Assembly (NCBI GenBank): GCA_031002005.1
Contig: CM061918.1
Span: forward strand, 43,684,047 to 43,748,046
DNA from: Vandiemenella viatica
Lineage: Eukaryota > Arthropoda > Insecta > Orthoptera > Morabidae
Length of the DNA stretch: 64,000 bases
Reading direction: 5' to 3'
The notes below the pieces were generated by a model, which searched no databases, was not told the DNA's origin, and saw nothing but the letters and a program-made list of their open reading frames with translations. Position 1 is the first letter of the stretch; the number at the start of each line of letters is the position of its first letter. This document shows, piece after piece, positions 56,322-64,000 of this stretch. The translations under genes were made by a program, and so were the position numbers.

Positions 56322-56965
56322 TGATAGGTATTTCATTTACATGAAATAATTATTCCAAGAAGAATCAAGTTTGTTTATTTTTTTATTTTCAAAGATATCG
56401 GACTTAATACAAAGATACTACATACAAATGTAAACAAATGCTCCAGCGATTATAACTTGCAACACCTTCAAAACTAAAACTCAACTAACTCGTCTCTGCT
56501 GACTGCTTATATAGGCATTACAGAAGATTCCAGAATAATTCAAAGACTTCCGATCAACATTTCTCAAATTCTATCAATACTTAAACGATTAAAATCACAT
56601 GAAAACCATCAGAATTAATACAAAATTATTGACAATCATTATGAAACACACAGAAATAAAAATTAAAGATATTTACACTCATAATTGTCTACATAAACCT
56701 ATCCAAACCATCACAAATTGTCCTCTAAACATCATAGCTAATATCAATGCTTAGAATTACAAACTTTTAATCAATGTTTCATGCATAGTACTGTCCTTGA
56801 ACATATTAAATAGTATTTACATATTTTTTTCCGTAAAACTTTCACAATTAATTGCAAGAAAAATATACAAAACAATATTCACTCAACTCCCAGCTTGCTA
56901 CAAATAATTCTTAAAATACAATTTAATTCAATTTCATTAAAGGTCTGGGTCTGAGGGCCTTTACA
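56322..56965 (-). repeat. Solo LTR, copy B, 644 bp
   Basis: On the minus strand it starts TGTAAAGGCC and ends CCTATCA (TG...CA) and is flanked by a perfect 4-bp duplication ATAT (56318-56321; 56966-56969). TATATAAGC (56505-56513) lies about 130 bp before an AATAAA signal (56374-56379), the usual LTR promoter and polyadenylation order. No internal region is attached. Same family as 1598-3287, better preserved. Confidence 0.85.
56505..56513 (-). promoter_or_regulatory. TATA box of the solo LTR
   Basis: TATATAAGC on the minus strand; the next bases (AGTCAGCAGAGACGAGTT) are a plausible transcription-start and R-region beginning. Confidence 0.6.
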
Positions 56966-56969
56966 ATAT

Positions 56970-57715
56970 CATTATATAAAAAAAATCAAGATGATGGACT
57001 TTCAAAAGAAAATTATTTTTGGTAAGATGCGCCAACAAGTTTTATAGAGTTTCACATTGTTCCATTAAAAATAAACTTCAATTTGAGTTCAATAAAATAG
57101 CCCTTGTTTCTAAGCAATTTATTTACTTGAATTAGTTAACTGCTAGCTCAGTAATTAAGGCACCTAATCTGAAGGACCTTTGTTCCTATCCCATTTCACT
57201 TGGAAATTTCTATGGGCACTTAATTTGAACTTCACCTTTGGCTTTGCTTTGTCCATGTGAAACACACTAAGAGGCTCTGTTCATTGCAATCCATGTTAAA
57301 CCATATGTGCAGCCTCGGCAGCAATGGAATCAGTCGCAACTTTATATTTTTGACAAAGCGTCGTAGGACCAGTCCAATTTATTTAATTTACTTAAGATAT
57401 TCCAAGAGAAATCAGAATAAATTATTATTAAATTTTATAGCTAAAGAGAACCAAAACTGATATAAGTCAAGGAACCCAATTGTGTTTATATTCAACATGC
57501 ACTTTCCAATTTGATTTTTTATTTCTTCTTTATAAAAGAAAATTGTTTCCACCGCTTTGTACCTGAAATCTAGTGTTTAGTGTGGTCATGGCTGTATTTT
57601 CATATCCATACATTATATATGCCTTTAGCAATTTCTTCACCCAATGCTAGTATTCAAATCATTTCAAAACACCTCCTTTATTGTATCGGTTGTTGACTGT
57701 TATGTGAATGGAGAT
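56970..57715. other. Unassigned; one tRNA-like SINE head
   Basis: TGCTAGCTCAGTAATTAAGG with TTTGTTCCTATCCC (57143-57193) looks like a diverged tRNA-derived head. No gene. Confidence 0.35.
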
Positions 57716-57785
57716 TTTCCCCGGCACGTAAATGTAATATGGTCTTCCTGGCTTTTCAGGTGGATTGTGTTATAAAAAGGCAACA

Positions 57786-57815
57786 TTTTCACAACATTCT
57801 TGTTGTCTTCTTCAG
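57786..57815 (-). ncRNA. Hammerhead-like core
   Basis: Minus strand: CTGAAGA, AG, ACAAC, loop AAGAAT, GTTGT, GAAAA. Matches the pattern at 23444-23474 and 35369-35400 with its own stem sequence. Confidence 0.45.
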
Positions 57816-57898
57816 GTATCCATTTTAGAGAAATCAAGAAGTACATTGTCAGTCATCGGTGAGGGGACTGGCTTATTTAATGAATTCACTGTCTAAGC

Positions 57899-58237
57899 CA
57901 GGTATGGGCAACCTTTGCTTAGTTGAGGGCGTAATTTCGGGACTTAATCAAGTCGCGGGCCGGACTTAATCAGGTCGCGGGCCGTAGGTCAGAAAGAAGT
58001 AGACAGTAGTAATAAAAAGGCGATAAAAATTCACCCATTTTTTTATTTACTAGAATTACAATAGGATAATCAAACATACAAAAAGCAAGTTAACAAAAAC
58101 AGATAGAAAAATCAAATCAAAATTAATGGGGGACTTGAGTTTGAAGTGTTATTTGAAATTTCTGAATCTCTCGTGGGCCGGACTGAAGTTGGTGGAGGGC
58201 CGGATCCGGCCCGGGGGCCGGGGGTTGCCCATATATG
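57899..58237. mobile_element. hAT-type MITE, 339 bp
   Basis: CAGGTATGGGCAACC (left) and CATATATGGGCAACC (right, inward), flanked by an exact 8-bp duplication GTCTAAGC (57891-57898; 58238-58245). Sub-terminal GCGGGCCGGA-type blocks are typical of hAT elements. Inserted in Penelope sequence. Confidence 0.92.
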
Positions 58238-58299
58238 GTCTAAGCTATCATACACCAACTGGTGTCATGACACCGTACGTGGTCCACTCAGTCTCATCA

Positions 58300-58775
58300 C
58301 ACTGACCCACTTGTGCTGGCCTTAACTTGTTGTGTCCCTGTCTGATGATAGAAAGCTCCATTTTCTATGCATTACTCTAAAAGGGTTCTGTACTGGTGTT
58401 GTCATTAAGTCTTATTTCGATAGCTTCTATTATGACAGATTCCCAAAAGTATGGTGTCTTCACATTTGTAAAGTCTACTTTATGGCTACTGTCACTTACA
58501 TATTCTGCAACTGCGGTTTCCTCTCGTTACAACAGATGAAGGCTGCACTTCTGTTTAGTGCAACGGATCTGAGTGGAATGGATGGTCTGCCCCATATAGA
58601 ATTTGCCATATTCAAAGAGTATGCTACAAACCAGTGGTATCTTTAAACCCAGGTTTACCTTTACGGGCTGAAGCCAATGATGAATTTTTGCAGACAGAAG
58701 GAAGATACTCTTGATCTCGTTGCGAGCCAACATCCTACCTGTCGTCACAGACCACTCTTCTGCGTATGGGGTCAA
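58300..58775 (-). pseudogene. Penelope-like GIY-YIG endonuclease remnant (family 3)
   Basis: Minus strand: LLSAKIHHWLQPVKVNLGLK, IPLVCSILFEYGKFYMGQTI (the GIY and YIG region, partly mutated), a stop, then HKVDFTNV and ESVIIEAIEIRLNDN from the domain's C-terminal half. A stop follows near 58404. The reverse transcriptase is not seen. Confidence 0.75.
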
Positions 58776-59199
58776 AGCCTTTGAAAGCTCTCCTTGCTCT
58801 GATGGTGTTTTTATTTATTAGTCTGAAGTACTCTTTCTCTTCGATGTTCAAAGTAGCCATTCTGACTGAAGGTTTTTCAAAGATGTTGGAGCTCCATCTG
58901 AAAGTTTTATGAATCGCAAATTTCTTTTGCCCTATGTACTGTGTTATAGACTTCACTACATATGACAACTTTTGCCTGTTGCAACCAAGAATGTTGTTGA
59001 AATATTGTCTTTTTATGACACAATCTAACCGCAAAAACACAGGAAGACCATATACCAATTATTGATTGTTTTTGCAGAAATTTGCAACCAAAAAAAAAAA
59101 ATAGAATGTTGTCTTGCTTGTTACAGTGATTTTCAGAGAGAGATATTTTTTTGGTTGAAAAGACTGTTACACAAAAGTGAAAAGAATGCTTGAAGTGAA

Positions 59200-59578
59200 C
59201 ATGGCATATGTTGGTGATGAGGCTTGGAAAGATATTGTTTGAAGGACTAATAGTAGCGCACAGAAGGAAAAAGATCACCGTGAGCACATGCTGGCACTTG
59301 ATTTCACATATAAAGGATTGGAGAAGTTTTCTTATGTGGGTAAGGAAGTCAGGGATTGGAAAAAATTACCAAGAGAAATGATTAATAATTGATCAAAAAC
59401 GCTGAAATAATTTAAAATTAAATTCATAAAGTGTAAAAGTAGATGGGTGGAGGAATTTACACTGAAAGGTTATAAGATAATTACAAAAATAAGAAGAAGG
59501 AAAAAAGGGATGAATAAGTGACTAGGTAAAATGCCACTGGAAAATGTTCTCCATTAAAATTAAATTAAATAAAGTAAA
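59200..59578 (+). pseudogene. Non-LTR retrotransposon C-terminus and 3' end (family B)
   Basis: FSYVGKEVRDWKKLPREMIN (about 59320-59390) is the usual end of a non-LTR reverse-transcriptase protein. It is followed by the family-B 3' end (AATGCCACTGGAAAATGTTC, then CCATTAAAATTAAATTAAAT) and an A tail near 59576-59592. Confidence 0.6.
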
Positions 59579-59599
59579 AAAAAAAAAAAAACTACCTAA

Positions 59600-62110
59600 T
59601 TTGATTAAATACCGTATCAGATCCAAATTGATATTGGAAATTTGCTTATTACATTCATTCCAATGTTTATTTGCTTGCATGTAGGTTAGTTTATCTTCCT
59701 GATATTCTTGGTACCATTGTAAATTTGAATGGGGAAGGAGAGGATAGTGATTCTCTTCTTAGTGCAATCAAAAATTTGAATTGAACAGTGTGGCTGTTAG
59801 CACACTTCCTGCGTGTGGTGTTAGTGACAATCAAGGCTTTAGTGATGGGAAAATTTCCTTTTCTGCGGGTACTACCATTACAAGATGTGAGTTTGAAGAT
59901 GCAGCCATCTGAAGGTATAATTATGCAATCTGATTCAGACAATGGTGTCACTCAGAATGTGTAGCCAAAATCATCAATGCTGACATCAAGGCCGAGTGAT
60001 GGTTGGATCTGCACTGCCCGCATCAGAAAGAAGATATTGGGCAACATCATGTAAAGAAGGAACAATAAACATATTGAAAGATGAGCATAATAAACTTCTG
60101 CATGGGCACCGGGGGGGGGGTTAGAGGGGATGCACTTGCACCCACCTGCTATGAAAGAAAATACACAGAAAAATATTAGGAAACAAACATTTTATTATTA
60201 AATTCACTGTTTGAGTAATAACTTAAGGCACCTAGTTTGTTGTCCAAATTTGTTCAACACATTGTCAATAAGTTCAGTATCCTTAGTTAATAAGTAATAA
60301 GCATTATACATAATGTATTTAAAAAAAAGCAGATGCATCTCCCTTAAAGTAACCCTGCTGGCGCTCATGAACTTCTGTAACTGCTCTCAAGTTTATTGTT
60401 ATTATTAGTAATAGTTTCCAATTGTTGCTTACTTGAAAATTTATATTTTCTCATTCTTCCTAGAATACAGTTGATGTTCTGTAAGGTCTGTTATTACTAT
60501 ATAGCTGTGACAATGCTTTTTATCTGCACAAGTGTCATCAGCTGTCAGTGAAAAATATTCTGTGTTTTGTTTGTGTAAACACTTTGACAATAAATGCAAT
60601 ACTGGCTTGCCAGTATTGCATTACTGTTTCTTAGGATGACATTGATGTCAGATTGTGCAAAATAGGAGTGATAGAATTTTACAGCTTTGGTCAAATTTAT
60701 TGTCAAAGTGTGTACATATAGAGTTAGAAATTGAGTACCATTTCAGACTTTTACTTAATGGTTATAGAAAACTAAACTTGATGGCCAGTTTTGAAACTCC
60801 ACTGATGCAGGATCCATTATTTTCACATTTAAACAAATACAGTCAAATTAACACTTTATAAATGTTGTATAGTTAATATTAATCTTTTGTCAATGAATGA
60901 TCATTGTAAAAAGTAATTGAGTGAATATGGCCAGTAATTCAAATACATTCATAGTTTTTGAATCTCTCTTAATATTTATAAAATTGCTTTATTGTCTATT
61001 ACTTTTTGTCATTTAGTTGATGATCCCAGCATTTCTGTCCCAGCTTAGGATCATCTACAACATAAATCCTGTTTATTCTCACTATGATACTCTTGGTCTC
61101 ACCCAATGGTTATGTGTATGTAGTGTGGGTACTATCATTTTGTACATATTCATAGGTCTTAGTGCATTTTGCACCAGAGTTCCCACTGCCATCTAAGGAG
61201 TGCTGAATTTGTCCTACATGGGGTAGAATCCTGCTTAATATTAAGTGGGTGTCAGAAAGAATTCACAGAATATTAAATAAACCCATATATAAGCAGCAGC
61301 GGCCTTAACCATTGTGAGGCTTCGGGCAGCAGATCTTTGCGAGGCCCTTGTCCTTTTGTGCAAAGTATGTGAATTGAAAGAAGATATATTTCTGATGATT
61401 AATGACAAATACAAAAGTTATGAATAAATAAATTTTGAATTTTAAAATATTATATTAGAAGATTTATAAAAGTTAACAAAACATAAAGACAAATTATTAA
61501 TGGTGATAAACTAAGGTATATAAATGTCTTAAAAGATAAACGCAGAGATTTAAAAATATTGTTTGCAGCTTTCTCTAAGACTTAAATCTTTATTTAAAGC
61601 ACATGCTTTCTTTTGATAGCTTATTTGATTTTCGAACTACCCAACTCAAATTTTCTACCAGCATCTCGATCACATGAACGCATTTCATAAAGCTTGATTT
61701 GCATATGAAACTAACTTGGAAACAATTTACAAGTAGTTTTACAGTTTTTAATAACTCACTCTTTAGTTTAAGTACCATTAATAACATAAGATTCACTAAA
61801 ACTTAATATCATTTAATTTTTATTTATCTACTGAAAGATATATGCCATACAAACAATTTTATAATGCATACAGGTCAGGCCATACTGATCCACACAGTTA
61901 CCACAGTGACACGTTTCTTATCATCGGCACTCACTCGATTAAAGTTAGTTCAAACGATGCAGCGTGTCGGAGGCCGACACATCGCTATCATTAATTTTGT
62001 CTACTTTTTAATGGTCTAGTACAATACCAGGCTAGTGGATGTGGAGAAGCATATGGAGACAGTAAGGAAATATTCAGTCCTTTATGGCCAAATGTTGTTT
62101 CCGTGTTATC
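59600..62110. other. Unassigned AT-rich sequence
   Basis: Short open frames lack recognisable domains. A G run near 60110-60120 may belong to a degraded MITE. Confidence 0.4.
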
Positions 62111-62120
62111 GGTTACCATA

Positions 62121-62590
62121 GGTGCATTCATTAATTATGTGTGGTGAAATAGGAAGGGGAGTCAGGCAAAATGTCACTAAGGGGTGGAAGGGGGTCAACA
62201 GTAATCTTTCATCATCTTTTTAATTTCTTAAAGAACAGTAGAGCTCTGGTCTCACATTCAGGAAGACAGTGGTTCAAATCCCTGTCCAGGCATATATTTT
62301 TGAGGTTTTCATGGTTTCCCTAAAACACTCCAAGCGACTACCGGGATGCTTCCTTCAAAAGGCAATGGCCGAATTCCTTCCCATACCTTCTCCCCAGTCC
62401 TTTCCCACCTTTAATGACCTCGACATCGATAAGGCGTATAGCCATAAGCAAAAAAAAAATAGTAGAGCTAAAGAAAAGGTCTCAAAAGCCTATGAGGTTG
62501 TCGGCAAGAGGGGGATCTCTCATGATCTCCCCCCACTATGGGGAAAATCGATCAGATATCACCATGGAGGAAAAGGAGTCAGGGTCTGGA
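62121..62590. mobile_element. Harbinger-like MITE fragment carrying a SINE
   Basis: TGCATTCATTAATTATGTGT at the left and the G-rich blocks and ATTTCTTAAAGAACAGTAGA resemble the MITE at 50331. The right half (GGTCTCAAAAGCCTATGAGG ...) continues after the SINE; the right terminus was not found. Confidence 0.6.
62246..62460 (+). mobile_element. SINE copy, 5'-truncated, with 9-bp target duplication
   Basis: Flanked by AGTAGAGCT (62237-62245; 62461-62469). It starts inside the tRNA-like head (CTGGTCTCACATTCAGGAAG), keeps the B box (GGTTCAAATCCC) and the full body, and ends in an A tail. Confidence 0.88.
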
Positions 62591-62599
62591 TTTCAAAAA

Positions 62600-64000
62600 A
62601 AAAAACTCTTTTTTTTCTTCAACCTCACTTCCATGTTGATCAGCTGATTGTAAAATGTAGATTGTGTCGTTCTAAAGCATTTGTAGAGTTTAATTTCATC
62701 ATCTATCAGATACTGTGATGAAGTTAGCACCCTGTTTCTTTGTGTTTTGGGATAGCAGAGACAAAGTACATTGTATAGAGCAAGAGTACATTTATTTTAT
62801 TATGTTTGAAAACGTATTTTTCATTACTTATAAATTTGGCATAATGTCTCAGATGGCTATGCATGCGATTGGTGTATGGAAGATTCCCAGTTAAAATCCT
62901 AGTTTCAGTTGCAATTGTTATGTGCGTTAAAATTAAATTTTACCTCTGGTAAAGCATTGATTTATTAATGCGAAATGTTAGGACACTCCACAGTTGGAAT
63001 TCCATGTTAAACTGTTGGTAACTTTTTCCTGGTAGTATTACCAGAGTAAGTTAGGCCACTACGAGAGAGGTGCAATGTGCAGCCAGTAAGAAATCTATGA
63101 CTCGGTCTTTGAGACCACATGAAATTACTGTACAGCATCTTTACAGTCTTTATTTAAATTAAAATATATAATGATCTCATTCTTTATTAATAAAAATATT
63201 GAATTAATTGAAAGTAATCACAAATAGAAGATACATGTGAAGTGTAAAGTAATTGACAGTTGACATTTTATAGTGATTGCGTTCAGGAATGCGAGAATTT
63301 TTCAGTCCAGTATATTGTGCAAAATACTTTTGTGAAGACTGGTTTGAATATTATTTTTGTACATAAATCAGCAACCAGTGAGTTAGGTAAAGAAAGTATT
63401 TTAACATACTTTTCTACTTTCGTAGATTATAAAGTACGCCTATGCAAAATAAAGAACAATACTCTATAACGGGTTACAGTTGGCACCACTAGCTCTGACC
63501 CCCAACTCACTTTTACTAAAATTTGTGAACATTGATTCATTGAAGCAACCAATTGAAAGTGGGACAAGTAGGAACACATCCTTCACACAGATGAGCTAGT
63601 GTGACAAGTGTGAACACGAAAGGGGCGATCCATCACTCGGCTGACTGTAGGTGTGATGAGGCTCTTCTTTTCACACTAAATGGTTTTGACAGAAACTCGA
63701 ACGGTGCAAATCTGAAAGGACATACTCATTCATATTGTGCAAATTGTGTACGGCTTTTTTCTATCACAAGCTCCCTGTTGTTGAGTGGTGCGTTGTTTAG
63801 TGAAATTATTTGTTTACGATTCATTACCATCAATGTCATATAACCAAGTATGATTTTTGTGCATCCTATACTATCCTGATCTATATTCTTGAAATAGGTG
63901 ATTAAGAAATTGGACACTGAAAGAAAATGTGCACAAATAACTCAATATGCCTTTACTGAACAATATAAGACAGGAGAATGAAATGCACACAAACCGGAAA
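62600..64000. other. Unassigned sequence
   Basis: No gene or clear repeat. TTCCCAGTTAAAATCCTAGT near 62885 could be a very old SINE B box. Confidence 0.35.

Larger units (their letters stand above)
57716..59060 (-). mobile_element. Penelope-like element, family 3 fragment with inverted terminal copies
   Basis: 57727-57815 and 58985-59055 are inverted copies (GGTCTTCCTGGCTTTTCAGG with the reverse of ACAGGAAGACCATATACC; core AATGTTGT...TTTTTATRACACAATC). Between them lie a GIY-YIG coding remnant and a hAT MITE (57899-58237). The same hairpin-type arrangement is seen at 35, 38.6, 39.2 and 41.4 kb. Confidence 0.75.

Noticed and set aside
58332..58646. 104-codon plus-strand frame as a host gene
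   Set aside because: The opposite strand carries a recognisable GIY-YIG remnant with the terminal copies of a Penelope element around it.
61290..61370. Possible MITE end (GCAGCGGCCTTAACCATTG)
   Set aside because: No inverted partner and no duplication visible.

Overview
The window is about 64 kb of AT-rich, repeat-dense animal DNA. The repeat content points to an insect, most likely a large-genome polyneopteran (orthopteran, stick insect or cockroach type). Pointers are mariner/Tc1 elements, Penelope-like retroelements (PLEs), CR1-like retrotransposons with GATGTA-repeat tails, and a tRNA-derived SINE whose body resembles a type common in Orthoptera and their relatives. That placement is inference from repeats only. 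I found no convincing host gene, rRNA, functional tRNA or CRISPR. Almost every coding-looking stretch is a transposable-element relic.

Layout. 0-16 kb: a decayed DUF4817-type DDxD transposon (1-1282), a solo LTR split by a later insertion (1598-3287), a scatter of SINEs (best copies 2448-2737 and 6676-6932), a decayed Tc1-like element (11264-12683), and two PIF/Harbinger-type MITEs (15078-15416 and from 15555, the second invaded by a CR1 3' end). 17-19 kb: a 150-bp tandem repeat and a family of 30-bp inverted repeats. 23-29 kb: two head-to-head PLE copies (family 1), one with a CR1 retrotransposon inserted inside its GIY-YIG endonuclease region.

32-33.8 kb: a Harbinger transposase relic abuts a second CR1 copy, and that CR1 copy hosts a small young LTR element (TRIM, 32595-33525) with a primer-binding site, polypurine tract and exact 4-bp target duplication. 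35-39.4 kb: PLE terminal inverted repeats and two mariners, one inserted in the terminal repeat of the other. 41.4-49 kb: a same-strand cluster of family-2 PLEs. The third copy is split by a 2.2-kb TIR transposon that itself contains a mariner with perfect 28-bp TIRs. 50-59 kb: a Harbinger-like MITE containing a hAT-like element, a truncated mariner, a Tc1-like element, a second solo LTR, and a family-3 PLE fragment split by a hAT MITE. 59-64 kb: a non-LTR 3' end, a MITE carrying a SINE, and sparse unassigned sequence.

The elements do not form a pathway; their relation is one of nesting, which gives a relative order of insertion. The observations most worth follow-up are the TRIM, the recurrent hammerhead-like core at the ends of several PLE families, the inverted-terminal-repeat (hairpin) arrangement of those PLEs, and the nested insertions. 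Coordinates of decayed repeats are estimates by eye; those of elements with target-site duplications are exact.
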